Positions 7,177 to 15,705 are shown, numbered from the stretch's first letter. The stretch is DNA of 17,030 bases from JALHSW01 sp963720675 (GCA_963720675.1 CAVRGH010000015.1:1-17030); one strand, 5' to 3'. The notes: a model not told the origin generated them from the letters alone. Numbers and translations: made by a program.

Positions 7177-8297
7177 TGGCCCTGGATCTCATCTCCGTCG
7201 ACGATCACATCATCGAGCACGCCCGAGTCTGGTCCGATCGGCTCCCCGCGAAGTGGCGAGACCTCGGTCCGCACGTCGAGGAAGCCGACGGCCGCGAGTT
7301 CTGGGTCTATGAGGGCAATCGGTCCGAGACGATGGGGCTCAACGCGGTCGCGGGCAAGCCGCGTGAGCAGTACTCCACCGATCCGGTGCGCTTCGCCGAC
7401 ATGATCCCGGGTTGCTATGACCCCAAGGCTCGAGTTGCCGACATGGACCAGGACGGCGTGCGGGCCAGCCTCGGCTTTCCCAGCTTTCCGCGCTTCTGCG
7501 GCCAGACGTTCCTCATGGCCGGTACCGACCGCGAGCTCGGTCGGTTGTGTGTGGAGGCATGGAACGACTTCGTGCTCGACGAGTGGTGCGCGACCGCCCC
7601 GGACCGGTTCATCCCGATGATCATCGGCCCCCTCTGGTCCGCCGAGCTCATGGCGGACGAGGTTCGTCGCTGCTCGGCGCTCGGCGCGCGGGCCCTGAGC
7701 TTCTGCGAGAACCCGTCCAAGCTCGGACTGCCGTCCATCCACAGCGACCACTGGGACCCGCTGTGGCGGGCGTGCGAGGAGACCGAGACAGTCGTCGCGC
7801 TGCACATCGGCACGTCGGGCAGCATCCCGGTCACGTCTCCCGATGCACCGATCCCGGTCGGGATCGCGCTGGCCGGCACGCTCGCGCAGGCGGCGTGCAC
7901 CGACATCATCATGGGCAGGATTCCCGTGTTGTTCCCGAAGCTGCGGTTCGCGTTGTCGGAGGGCGGCATCGGCTGGGTGCCGTACGCGCTCGAGCGGGCC
8001 GACTACACGTGGGAGCGGCACCGCTTCTGGTCCGGTCTCGGCGAGGACCTCAAGCCATCCGATGCCTTTCGTCAGAGCGTCTGGGTGTGCTTCATCGATG
8101 ACGTCGCGGGGCTCGAGATGCGCGACCACATCGGTACCGACAAGATCATGTGGGAGTGCGACTACCCGCACTCCGACAGCAGCTGGCCCCACAGCCAGAA
8201 GCGGGCTGCGGAGGTCCTGGCGGGCGTTCCCGACGACGAAGTCGCCGCGATCACGCATCGCAACGCCGAGCAGCTCTTCCGCTGGCCGAGCGCCTGA
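7176..8297 (+). CDS. Amidohydrolase-2 family metal-dependent hydrolase or decarboxylase
   Basis: The product is 373 residues with the TIM-barrel amidohydrolase_2 pattern. It has an N-terminal metal motif ISVDDHIIE (D9-x-H11), a mid-protein strand histidine in ALHIGTSG (H210), and a late acidic/His segment MWECDYPHSDSSWP (C328, D329, H332). This subgroup includes ACMSD-like and gamma-resorcylate-type decarboxylases as well as hydrolases, so the chemistry could be decarboxylation, hydration or C-C or ester hydrolysis. Similar proteins are common in actinobacterial catabolic clusters but few are characterised. The ATG overlaps the P450 stop (TGATG) and has a strong ribosome binding site, GGAGGAG at 7161-7167. 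The next gene follows after 24 bases. Confidence 0.85.
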   Translation: MALDLISVDDHIIEHARVWSDRLPAKWRDLGPHVEEADGREFWVYEGNRSETMGLNAVAGKPREQYSTDPVRFADMIPGCYDPKARVADMDQDGVRASLGFPSFPRFCGQTFLMAGTDRELGRLCVEAWNDFVLDEWCATAPDRFIPMIIGPLWSAELMADEVRRCSALGARALSFCENPSKLGLPSIHSDHWDPLWRACEETETVVALHIGTSGSIPVTSPDAPIPVGIALAGTLAQAACTDIIMGRIPVLFPKLRFALSEGGIGWVPYALERADYTWERHRFWSGLGEDLKPSDAFRQSVWVCFIDDVAGLEMRDHIGTDKIMWECDYPHSDSSWPHSQKRAAEVLAGVPDDEVAAITHRNAEQLFRWPSA

Positions 8298-8321
8298 ACC
8301 GGCGGGAGGCCGAGGGGAACC

Positions 8322-9660
8322 ATGGCCGACCATGACGTGATCGTCGTCGGCGGCGGCATCGCCGGGCTCGGTGCCGCCCGCACGCTCGCACGACGTGGCC
8401 TCGACGTCGTGGTGCTCGAGCGCGAAGCCGAGGCCGGCGGCCGCATGCGTTCACGCCAGATGTGGGACGGACTCTGGTTCGACATCGGCGCCGAGCACCT
8501 GACGAGCAAGGACGAGGCGTTCCTCGGCTACCTGGACGAGTTCGACCTCGTCGACCAGAAGATCACGTACCAGGCTTCCGAGAACGGCATGACGTTCCAG
8601 ATCTACCGTGACGGCCAGTCGTACGACTTCGACATGACCCGTCCGCTCAAGATCCTGCGCTTCGGAGCGATGTCGCTCAAGGGCCGCGCGCAGCTCGTGC
8701 GGCTCGTGCCGGCGATGGTGGGTCAGGCCTTCCGGAACCACGGGACCACGTTCGAGCCCTGGCGCGCCGCACGCCTGGACGACCAGTCCATGCAGGAATG
8801 GGTCGGTCGGCTGGCTCCCGAGTTCCTCGAGTACGCGCTCGAGCCGATGTGGGACATCGTGTGCGGATGGTCGCCCGACGAGATCAGCCGTGCGTTCCTC
8901 GTCTACACGATGACCGCGTATCACAACAGCACGGGATTCACGCTCACCCACGGTGTCGGCGCGATCACGCGGGCGCTCTCGGAGGTCCTCGACGTCAGGA
9001 CCGGGGTCTCCGTCACCCGGATCGACATCGACCGACGAACGGTGGAGCTCGAGCCGACGGGCGGGGGTGCGGTAGAGCGCCTCACCGCCGATGCCGTGCT
9101 CGTCGCGCTCCCCGGCGACAAGGTGGGTCCGCTGCTCGACGGCGTCGACGCCGAGCGAGCGGCGTTCTTCGCGGGGGTGCGCTACCAGGCGCACGACAAC
9201 TGCTACTTCAAGCTCAGCGAGAAGGCCGACGCACTCGACCTCCCGAACCGGGGGTTCTACCCCCGCCGTGAGCACGGGGAGCTCTCGGGTCTCGGCTACA
9301 CGGTGGTCCCGACGGATCCGGAGCAGAAGGTCCTGCGCACCGGGCTGAAGGGGCGCTTCAGCACCGAGCTCGCGGGGCGGCCCGACGAAGAGCTCGAGGC
9401 CGCGATCATGGCCCGCGTGTCGGAGGTCCATCCCGAGATCCCGCCGCTCGTCGAGGACCGACTGTTGAACCGATGGGTCGGCGCGCTCCCGATCTTCTAT
9501 CCCGGCTACGTCGCGCGCGCTCGATCGGTTCCATCGGCTCGAGCCGATCTCTGGCGTCGCGTTCGCCGGCGACTATCTCGCGATGTGCTCGACCGCAGCC
9601 GCGCACGAGTCGGGCCAGCAGGCCGCGACCGCGCTCCTCGCCGACCTCGGCCGAGGGTGA
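8322..9660 (+). CDS. FAD-dependent amine-oxidase/desaturase-like oxidoreductase, frame broken near the C-terminus
   Basis: The product is an FAD flavoprotein of about 445 residues. It has the N-terminal dinucleotide fold VIVVGGGIAGLGAARTL (GxGxxG at about 10-15), then VVVLEREAEAGGRMRS, the flavin phosphate and ribose region typical of the protoporphyrinogen oxidase, phytoene desaturase and amine oxidase superfamily. The first frame runs to LPIFYPGYV. After a break in the alternating CG tract at 9511-9520 the true C-terminus continues in another frame as ALDRFHRLEPISGVAFAGDYL and HESGQQAATALLADLGRG, ending at TGA 9658-9660. FAGDYL plus the Gly/Gln-rich helix is the expected C-terminal FAD-binding motif. 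The break joins the first frame to the CoA ligase as one 940-codon reading frame, which should not be taken as a fusion. The ATG follows GAGGGGA (8312-8318). The substrate is unknown. Confidence 0.83.
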
Positions 9661-9674
9661 GCGGGAGCGAACCG

Positions 9675-11144
9675 GTGGTTGCGACGATCCGGCGCATGCC
9701 CGATGCGCTCCGCGTCCGGGCCGGGCACCAGCCCGACCAGCTCGCCCACGACGACACGACGTCCACCCTCACGTTCGCGTCGTGGGATGCACGTGCCGAC
9801 GGGCTCGGCGGCGGCCTCGCCGCGGCCGGTGTCCGACCCGACGAGCGGGTGCTCCTCCCGATCACCAACCGGCACGCGGTCGAGCTGGCCGTCGCCTACG
9901 CGGGGGTGCAACGTGCCGGCGCGATCGCGGTACCCCTCAACACCCGCTGGACTCCTCGCGAGGTGCACGCCTTCGCGACGCTCGTCGAGGCGCGCTGGGC
10001 GATCACCGACGTGCCGGAACTGGTGAACGGGCTCGCGGTCGAGCAGGTGTGGCACGTGGACGCAGCGCCCGACGACCCGACCGCGCTGCCCGACCAGACC
10101 GCGCTGTCAGCGGACGGGGACGCCGACATCATCCCGACCTCGGGCACGACCGGCGCCCCGAAGGGGGTGGTCACCACGCACGCGGAGGTCGCGGTGAGCA
10201 TGGGTGACGGGATGGGCACGTCGCCGGTCTGCACGATCCTGCACGCGGTTCCCCTGACCGGCTACGGAGGCTTGCACGGCATCCTGCTCAACCCGTTGCG
10301 CACCGGCACGACCGTCGTCACCCAACCCAAGTTCGAGGTGGAGGGCTTCCTGCGCCTCGCGGCCGACCGGGGCGTCGACGCCATGCAAGGCGTGCCGGCC
10401 ATGCTGCGTCTCCTCCTCGACAGCCCGAACCTGGCCTCGTACGACCTGTCGCGTGTCCGCTGGATCTTCACGGGCACGGCACCGCTGCCTCCGGACACGG
10501 TGCGACGAGCCGCCGAGGTGTGGCCGAACGCGCGCATCGTCAACCTCTACGGCTCGACCGAGGCCGGGATCACCGGTGGGACCCAGCTCTCGCCGAGCGC
10601 GTCGCGCCGGAAGCCGGGCTCGGTCGGCAAGCCACAGGCCGGGACCCTGGTCGAGGTCCGCTCGCCCGATCACGCCGCGCTGGGCGCCGGTGCAGAAGGC
10701 GAGATCTGGATCAAGACCGCCGCCCCGCCTCGCCGCTACTGGAAGGACCCGGAGACGACGGCGGCGACGTGGCAGGACGGTTGGCTCCGCACCGGGGACG
10801 TGGGGTACGTGGACGACGAGGGCGACCTCATGATCACCGGGCGCTCGAAGGACGTCATCATCCGGGGCGGATACAACGTGTCACCGGTGGAGATCGAGAA
10901 CGCGATGCTCGAGCATCCCGCGGTCGGAGAAGCCGCGGTGAAGGGTGTGCCCCACGACGTCCTCGGCGAGGACATCATGGGCTTCGTGGTGCCGAGACCG
11001 GGCCTCGCGATCGAGCTCGACGATCTGCGAGCGTTCCTGGGAGAGCGTCTCGCGGCGAACAAGGTGCCGCGTCGCATCGAGATCCTCGCCGCACTGCCGC
11101 GCAATGCGATGGGCAAGGTCGTGAAGGGGCAGCTCCCAGCGTGA
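9675..11144 (+). CDS. Acyl-CoA synthetase (AMP-forming, FadD-like)
   Basis: This 489-residue adenylate-forming enzyme would activate a carboxylic acid as acyl-AMP and then acyl-CoA. The P-loop is TSGTTGAPKG (about 155-164), the A5 motif YGSTEAG (about 292-298), the ATP ribose Asp is in RTGDVG (D375), the hinge and A8 region is GRSKDVIIRGGYNVSPVEIE, and the A10 catalytic lysine is K481 in NAMGKVVKGQL. The GTG at 9675 was chosen because GGGAG (9663-9667) lies 7 bases upstream. A GTG at 9657, overlapping the flavoprotein stop as GTGA, is an alternative that would add six residues. The acid substrate cannot be inferred from the pocket by eye. Its place between a flavoprotein and a two-domain dehydrogenase suggests that it supplies the CoA ester used by the rest of the cluster. 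Confidence 0.9.
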   Translation: MVATIRRMPDALRVRAGHQPDQLAHDDTTSTLTFASWDARADGLGGGLAAAGVRPDERVLLPITNRHAVELAVAYAGVQRAGAIAVPLNTRWTPREVHAFATLVEARWAITDVPELVNGLAVEQVWHVDAAPDDPTALPDQTALSADGDADIIPTSGTTGAPKGVVTTHAEVAVSMGDGMGTSPVCTILHAVPLTGYGGLHGILLNPLRTGTTVVTQPKFEVEGFLRLAADRGVDAMQGVPAMLRLLLDSPNLASYDLSRVRWIFTGTAPLPPDTVRRAAEVWPNARIVNLYGSTEAGITGGTQLSPSASRRKPGSVGKPQAGTLVEVRSPDHAALGAGAEGEIWIKTAAPPRRYWKDPETTAATWQDGWLRTGDVGYVDDEGDLMITGRSKDVIIRGGYNVSPVEIENAMLEHPAVGEAAVKGVPHDVLGEDIMGFVVPRPGLAIELDDLRAFLGERLAANKVPRRIEILAALPRNAMGKVVKGQLPA

Positions 11145-11617
11145 CGTCGCCCGTCACCACGCCGGTCACGCGGCGCAGGACCTCGGATGGCGGCCTCGCC
11201 GCCGGCGCACTGCTCGGTGCTGCGGTCGCGACGTTCTGCTACTCGCTCGTCGTCGATGCCCTGGTCGACGACGGCACGTTCATCGCCGCGGCGGGGTACC
11301 CGGGGGACCTCCACGACGGGGTCCTGCGCGTCTGCCCGTGGGTGTTGCTCGTGGGTGCAGTCGTCCTCGGGGTCGTCGCCTGGCGCCGTGACGACGCGCG
11401 GTTGACGTGGGCCGTGGCGGGTGCCGTGCTCTTCGGCGCGGGCGTCGCGTGGTTTGCCTGGAGCACGCTGGACATGCACGCACTCGAGGTCTACGACTGG
11501 CCGGAGGGGGACTCACAGGTCCTGCCCGACCTCGCGTACCACGGTGGCGCGAGCGTGCTCGCGGCCGTCGGCTGGATCGCGATGACGTGGGGCCGCGAGC
11601 GCCCGGGCGACCGCTGA
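11141..11617 (+). CDS. Small four-helix membrane protein of unknown function
   Basis: The product is 158 residues with four clear hydrophobic stretches: about 19-42 (LAAGALLGAAVATFCYSLVV), 64-81 (CPWVLLVGAVVLGVVAW), 88-110 (LTWAVAGAVLFGAGVAWFAW) and 136-150 (GASVLAAVGWIAMTW). The N-terminus is Thr/Arg-rich and basic and probably cytoplasmic; the tail RERPGDR is also basic. No family is recognised. The GTG start overlaps the CoA ligase stop (GTGA) and the next gene starts 7 bases after its stop, so it sits inside the operon and is co-translated. A part in uptake, membrane anchoring or housing of a hydrophobic pathway is possible but unsupported. It has no signal peptide or transporter signature. 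Confidence 0.72.
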   Translation: MTSPVTTPVTRRRTSDGGLAAGALLGAAVATFCYSLVVDALVDDGTFIAAAGYPGDLHDGVLRVCPWVLLVGAVVLGVVAWRRDDARLTWAVAGAVLFGAGVAWFAWSTLDMHALEVYDWPEGDSQVLPDLAYHGGASVLAAVGWIAMTWGRERPGDR

Positions 11618-11624
11618 GCGACCG

Positions 11625-13852
11625 GTGCGGTTCGAGCTCAGCAGCGACCAGGAAGCGCTGCACGACGCGGTGACGCGAGCGATGGTCGAGCACTGCTCGC
11701 CTGATCGGGTACGGGTCGTCGAGGCGGAAGGCGGTTTCGACGCCGCGCTGTGGGGGGTCCTGGCCGGCATGGGCCTGCCGACGATGACGGCTCCCGAGCC
11801 GGCGGGAGCCGGCGCGTCGCTCGTCGATGCGCAGATCGTCTGCGAGGCGACGGGCAGGGCACTCGCCCCGGTCCCGCTCGTGCAGGCGATGGTCGCGTCG
11901 CGTGTGCTCGCGGCTTCCGCCCCGAACGACGTGAGCCGCATCGCCGACGGTGCCGTCGTCGCGATCGTGCCGACGCCCGGCGTCGCGGCACCGTTCCTGT
12001 CGATCGCCGACCTCGCGCTGAGTGTCGACGTCACCGGGCGCGCGCCGGAGACGAGCGGAGCCGGTTGGCGAGTCCACGATCTCACCGGGTCCCGTGACGG
12101 GATCACCGCCGTGCGACTCACCTCCCGGGAGCCGGCCGGCATCGCCCCGGAGCTGGCGCAGCGCTCGCCGGGCGGCCGTTCCGGTACCGGTGGCGAGCAC
12201 GGCAGGGCTCGACGAGCTGCGCGCGCTCGAGGCCGCACGACTCGTCGGCGTTGCCGCGGGTGCGCTCGACGTGGCGGTCCGGTACTGCAACGAGCGGGTG
12301 CAGTTCGGGCGCCGCATCGGCGCGTTCCAGGCGCTGGCCCATCGCCTCGCCGACCACGCGACCGTGCTCGACGCGGCCCGCCTCCTCGCGCTTCCGCGGG
12401 TTGGGCACTCGAATCGGGTGCCGCCGGTTCCGGCGACGCCCGCTCGGCGTATCGGTGGTGCGGGCAGGTCGCGCGCGCCGTGGCCGCCGATGCGGTGCAG
12501 GTGCACGGGGGGTACGGCTTCACGTTGGAGTACGACCCCCAGCTGTTCCTCCGGCGCGCCCGCGCGTGGGGTTCGTGGCTCGGCGACGAGGCGGACGACT
12601 GGGCCGCGGTCGCGGATGACCGCCTCAGTGGCCCTCGCGTCCCGACGGCCGTTGCGACGTCGACGGCCGCCGAGGCCTCGGAGGGATTCGAGTTCTCGGT
12701 CCCCGAGTCCGCGGCGCGCTTCGGAGGCGAGGTCGGCGACTTCCTGGCCGAGCACATGACCCCTGAGGTCCACCACCGGATGCGTGAGACCGGAACCTTC
12801 CATGATGCGGGGTTCCATCGCGCCCTCGCAGCCAGGGGCTGGATCGGGTTGTCATGGCCGGGACCCGATGGTCGCCGGACACACTCCGCGTACGACAGCG
12901 CGGTGTTCGCCGAGGAGGCGGGCTACGCCCACGCTCCGGTCGACGGGCTCCAGACGGCCAACATCGTGGCGCAGACCCTCCTGCGCGTCGGCACACCAGA
13001 TCAGCAACGGCGTTTCATCGAGCCGATCCGCCGTGGAGAGCTCCTCGTGTGCCTCGGCTTCACGGAGCCCGAGGCGGGCAGTGATGTCGCGGCGGCAACG
13101 ACTCGGGCAGTCCGGGACGGCGACGAGTGGTTGCTCACCGGGTCGAAGATGTTCACGACCCTCGCCCACGTCAGCGATTTCGTCTTCCTCTTGGCTCGGA
13201 CCGATCCGGAGGTCCCCAAGCACGAAGGTCTGACGGTCTTCCTCGTGCCGCTGGACGCACCGGGCGTGGAGATCCGACCGGTCGCCACGCTCGGAGGCGA
13301 GCGCACGAACGCGACCTTCTACGACGCGGTGCGGGTGCGCGACGCCGACCGGGTCGGTGAGGTCGACGGCGGGTGGTCGGTGATGGCCCTCGCGCTCGAC
13401 GTGGAGCGGGCCGGCGCCGACTACGCCGCGCAGGCCCGACGAGTGCTCGACGAGTGTGTCGGATGGGCACGAACGACCACCCGTGGCCCACACCCGGTGA
13501 TCGACCAGGTGGGGGTCCGAGAGCGGCTCGCCCGCTGCTCGGAGGACATCCGCGCCGGCGGAGATGCTGGCCTGGCGCGTGGTGTGGCTCGCGGCTGTCG
13601 GGTCACGCGATCAACGTCGAGGCCTCGATGGCGAAGCTCCTGGGTGCGGTGGTGTTCCAGCGGGTCTGTGAGGAGTGCCTCGACGTCATGGGGCCGGCGG
13701 GGATCGTGAGCGTCGGTGACGACCCCGACGGCGCGGCAGGATTCGTCGAGGAAGCGTGGCGTCACTCGAAGGTCACCAGCATCTACGGCGGGACCAACGA
13801 GGTGCAGCGCAACATCATCGGCCGTCGCGGGCTCGGCTTGCCGCGCGAGTGA
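11625..13852 (+). CDS. Two-domain (fused) acyl-CoA dehydrogenase, FadE34-like, with four frame breaks
   Basis: Correcting four single-base changes gives one protein of about 741 residues made of two acyl-CoA dehydrogenase units. The N-terminal half (about 1-340) is the partner type, with RVQFGRRIGAFQALAHRLADH and VQVHGGYGFTLEYDPQLFLRR. The C-terminal half (about 355-741) is the flavin-binding type, with CLGFTEPEAGSD, LTGSKMFTTLAHVSDFVFLLARTDPEV and SIYGGTNEVQRNIIGRRGLGLPRE. Frame breaks lie at about 12160-12178 (+1), 12393 (-1), 13556-13561 (one extra G) and 13594-13600 (+1). Between the halves the frame is open with a short linker and no usable in-frame start until an ATG at 12756 inside a conserved helix, so the fusion looks real. 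Mycobacterial FadE34 (ChsE3, cholesterol side chain) has a similar two-domain size. The start is GTG 11625, 7 bases after the membrane protein stop, with no clear ribosome binding site. It is the last gene of the plus operon. Confidence 0.8.
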
Positions 13853-13908
13853 GCACGTCACGCGTGCCGAGTCGTTCCGCTCCGCGGCGACGGATCCGCG
13901 GCGGTGGA
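13853..13908. terminator. Convergent gap with two small inverted repeats
   Basis: The 56 bases between the end of the two-domain dehydrogenase and the end of the DUF35 gene hold two short inverted repeats. One is GCACG (13853-13857) and CGTGC (13863-13867), with a 5-base loop directly after the stop. The other is CCGCGG (13882-13887) and CCGCGG (13896-13901), with an 8-base loop. No T tract follows either. They may end the converging transcripts, but stems this short are common in GC-rich DNA. Confidence 0.25.
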
Positions 13909-14310
13909 TCAGCGGCGGGGGCGGAACTGCGGGAGCGTCTCGCCGTCGCGATCCTCGAACGTGACCTCGACGGGGAGCCCGATGCGCAGCTCGCCTCGGT
14001 CGGCCTCGGCGAGGTTGGTCACGATCCGGAGCCCGGCCTGCTCCTCGAGCTCGACCATCACGAGCGTGATGGGGAGCGCGTCCGCGAGGTCGGGCGTCGG
14101 CGCGAAGTGGGTCACCGTGAAGCTCGCCACAGTGCCACGGCCGCTGACGGTCTGGGGCGCCACGTCGGCACCGTGGCACGACGGGCACCGCGGCTGGGGA
14201 TAGTGGATCCACGTGCCGCACGCGCGACATCGCAGGATGTCGAGGCGGTGCTCGCTCGCGGCGTCCCAGTAGAACTGGTGCCCGTCGGCCCGGGCGGTCG
14301 CACTGGTCAT
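13909..14310 (-). CDS. DUF35 zinc-ribbon/OB-fold protein (ChsH2 C-domain-like)
   Basis: The product is 133 residues. It has an N-terminal helix (FYWDAASEHRL), a rubredoxin-like zinc ribbon with four cysteines C28-x2-C31 and C42-x2-C45 (LRCRACGTW and RCPSCHG), then an OB-fold beta region (VASFTVTHFAPTP, PITLVMVELEEQ, GLPVEVTFED). This is the DUF35 (OB_aCoA_assoc) family, whose members bind thiolase-fold partners. In steroid side-chain breakdown the DUF35 domain of ChsH2 pairs with the aldolase Ltp2. Here the domain stands alone, and its likely partner is the Ltp2-like gene at 15704-16865. The ATG at 14310 is preferred over upstream codons because homology begins there. It lacks a clear ribosome binding site but has TACGGT ending 7 bases before the ATG, which suits leaderless transcription. 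Confidence 0.88.
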   Translation of the reverse strand: MTSATARADGHQFYWDAASEHRLDILRCRACGTWIHYPQPRCPSCHGADVAPQTVSGRGTVASFTVTHFAPTPDLADALPITLVMVELEEQAGLRIVTNLAEADRGELRIGLPVEVTFEDRDGETLPQFRPRR

Positions 14311-14316
14311 GCGACT

Positions 14317-14322
14317 ACCGTA
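14317..14322 (-). promoter_or_regulatory. Probable -10 element of a leaderless DUF35 transcript
   Basis: Read on the minus strand, TACGGT (TANNNT form) is followed by six bases and then the ATG at 14310. Initiation about 7 bases after the -10 would begin the RNA at the start codon itself. Leaderless genes with this spacing are common in actinobacteria. No strong -35 is visible. The element touches the edge of the palindrome at 14322-14344. Confidence 0.4.
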
Positions 14323-14344
14323 TCGTCTTACCAGGTATGACGAT
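14322..14344. promoter_or_regulatory. 23-bp near-perfect palindrome, candidate operator
   Basis: The left arm is ATCGTC-T-TACC, the central base is A, and the right arm is GGTA-T-GACGAT. Ten of eleven arm positions pair; only the T/T pair between the two blocks fails. It lies in the 91-base gap between the divergent DUF35 and MaoC genes and abuts the probable -10 of the DUF35 gene. Length, symmetry and place fit a binding site for a dimeric repressor of the TetR (or similar) type that controls both genes. No regulator gene is present in the window. Confidence 0.6.
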
Positions 14345-14401
14345 TCACCCCGGGTTGGTGCCCGGGATCCCGGGAGCGCCGCAGCGAGGGGAGCCGATGT
14401 C

Positions 14402-15592
14402 GTGACCAAGACCGAGCGCGAGCGGGACACCGGAGCGCGGATCACCGACGAGGGCATCGACCGGTACCGGGCCCGCATCGGGGTGCCGGTCCCGGAGCCA
14501 CCGCCGTACAACCGCGAGGGCTTCTTCGACACGATGCGGCACTTCGCGCACGCCTACGGGGACGACAACCCTCTCTATGGGGACCCCGCGTACGGAGCCT
14601 CGACCCGCTGGGGTGAGGCGATCGGGGCGCCCTTCTACCTCATGACCATGGGGGAGTCCCAGGTCACGGAGGTGCCCCAGGCGGTGCGCGACGCCTCCAA
14701 GGGAGCCCTGGTCGGCGTCCACATGTTCCACGCCGGGAGTGAGTGGTCGTTCTTCGAGCCCGTTCGCACCGGCGATCGATGCGTGTCCTCACGGCGGTTG
14801 ACCGACGTCGAGCCGAAGGACTCCGAGTTCGGCGGGGGCCGGAGCGTGATCTCCCACGTCCAGATCGACTACCTGCGCGAGCGCGACCGTCGCATGTTCG
14901 CGAAGCACCGCTTCTGGTTCGTCCACGCCGAGCGCGAGGCGTCGAAGAAGGCCGGGAAGGAGCGTGACGTCGAGCGCGCGTCGTACTCGCCCGAGGCGAT
15001 CGACGAGATCGAAGCCGCCGTGCTCGCCGAGCGCCCCCGGGGAGCCGAGCCGCGCTACTGGGAGGACGTGGAGGTCGGCGCGTCGATGGGCCAGCTGCTC
15101 AAGGGCCCGCTCCACGTGACCGACATCGTCGGGCTGCACATCGGGCTCGGACCCGGGGAGTACGGCTGGGGACCGCTGCGGATGGCGGCCAAGCGGCGCA
15201 AGGAGTCCAAAGGCCTCTACACCCGCGACGGGAGTGGCGCGTGGGACGTCGTGCAACGGCTCCACTGGGATCCAGGCTGGGCGCAGGAGATCGGCGCCGC
15301 GCGCACCTACGACTACGGGATGATGCGCATGATGTGGCTCGGCCACCTCTGCACCGACTGGATGGGCGACGACGCGTGGCTCACGCGCTTGCGTTGCGAG
15401 TTCCGCAAGTTCAACTACATCGGCGACCTCCAGACGATCAGCGGCACCGTCACGGCCAAACCGGCTCCCGGTGTGGTGGAGGTGACGCTCGCCTCCACCA
15501 ACCAGCGCGGGGAGGTGACGTGTCCCGGGGACGCGACGATCCTGCTCCCGAGCCGCGCCGACGGCCCACCGGCGCTTCCGGAGCCCGCTTGA
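14402..15592 (+). CDS. Double-hotdog MaoC-family acyl-CoA dehydratase (FAS1-like N-domain)
   Basis: The product is 396 residues, the size of a tandem hotdog protein. The N-terminal unit carries FAHAYGDDNPLYGDPAYGAS (about 48-67), which matches the hydratase-2 motif with Asp and Asn-Pro kept but the catalytic His replaced by Tyr59, as in FAS1-like dehydratase N-domains. The C-terminal unit begins near RYWEDVEVGASMGQLLKGPLHVTDIV and has a degenerate motif, GLHIGLGPGEYGWGPLR. The expected role is reversible hydration of a 2-enoyl-CoA, possibly in complex with another hotdog subunit or with the DUF35 protein. The GTG at 14402 was chosen because AGGGGAG (14387-14393) lies 8 bases upstream; the ATG at 14397 is out of frame. 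It is divergent from DUF35 and convergent with the Ltp2-like gene. Confidence 0.85.
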   Translation: MTKTERERDTGARITDEGIDRYRARIGVPVPEPPPYNREGFFDTMRHFAHAYGDDNPLYGDPAYGASTRWGEAIGAPFYLMTMGESQVTEVPQAVRDASKGALVGVHMFHAGSEWSFFEPVRTGDRCVSSRRLTDVEPKDSEFGGGRSVISHVQIDYLRERDRRMFAKHRFWFVHAEREASKKAGKERDVERASYSPEAIDEIEAAVLAERPRGAEPRYWEDVEVGASMGQLLKGPLHVTDIVGLHIGLGPGEYGWGPLRMAAKRRKESKGLYTRDGSGAWDVVQRLHWDPGWAQEIGAARTYDYGMMRMMWLGHLCTDWMGDDAWLTRLRCEFRKFNYIGDLQTISGTVTAKPAPGVVEVTLASTNQRGEVTCPGDATILLPSRADGPPALPEPA

Positions 15593-15703
15593 GCGCACGC
15601 ACGACGGTCCTACCCGGGCTGCCTCACCGATCCGTCCCGTGGTCGTGTTCGACGTGGTCGTGGACTCCTGCGTCGCGAGCTCCGAGCGCGGGCGACCCGG
15701 AGC
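15593..15703. other. Intergenic gap between convergent genes, no gene seen
   Basis: These 111 bases lie between the stops of the MaoC and Ltp2-like genes. No credible coding sequence is present. The only structure noticed is the inverted repeat at its right end (15677-15705). Confidence 0.5.
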
Positions 15704-15705
15704 TC
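15677..15705. terminator. 8-bp inverted repeat at a convergent gene end, possible terminator
   Basis: GAGCTCCG (15677-15684) and CGGAGCTC (15698-15705) pair perfectly around a 13-base loop and reach into the stop codon of the minus Ltp2-like gene. It is well placed to stop both converging transcripts. There is no T-rich tail on either strand, so intrinsic termination is uncertain. Confidence 0.35.

Noticed and set aside
6804..8333. 509-codon minus-strand frame opposite the amidohydrolase
   Set aside because: The plus strand holds the metal-binding motifs and P450 haem loop; the minus translation has no recognisable domain.
8322..11144. A single 940-codon reading frame joining an FAD oxidoreductase to an acyl-CoA ligase
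   Set aside because: The flavoprotein's real C-terminus (FAGDYL, HESGQQAATALL) continues in another frame and ends at 9660, and the segment before the ligase in the long frame is Arg/Pro-rich nonsense. The join is produced by an indel at 9511-9520, not by gene fusion.
11280..12818. 512-codon minus-strand frame opposite the membrane protein and dehydrogenase
   Set aside because: It is Arg-rich shadow translation. The plus strand carries clear acyl-CoA dehydrogenase motifs across the same region.
14349..14374. Three CCCGGG copies in 26 bases upstream of the MaoC gene
   Set aside because: They can form a small hairpin, but GC-only six-base palindromes are frequent at this base composition and no functional placement was evident.
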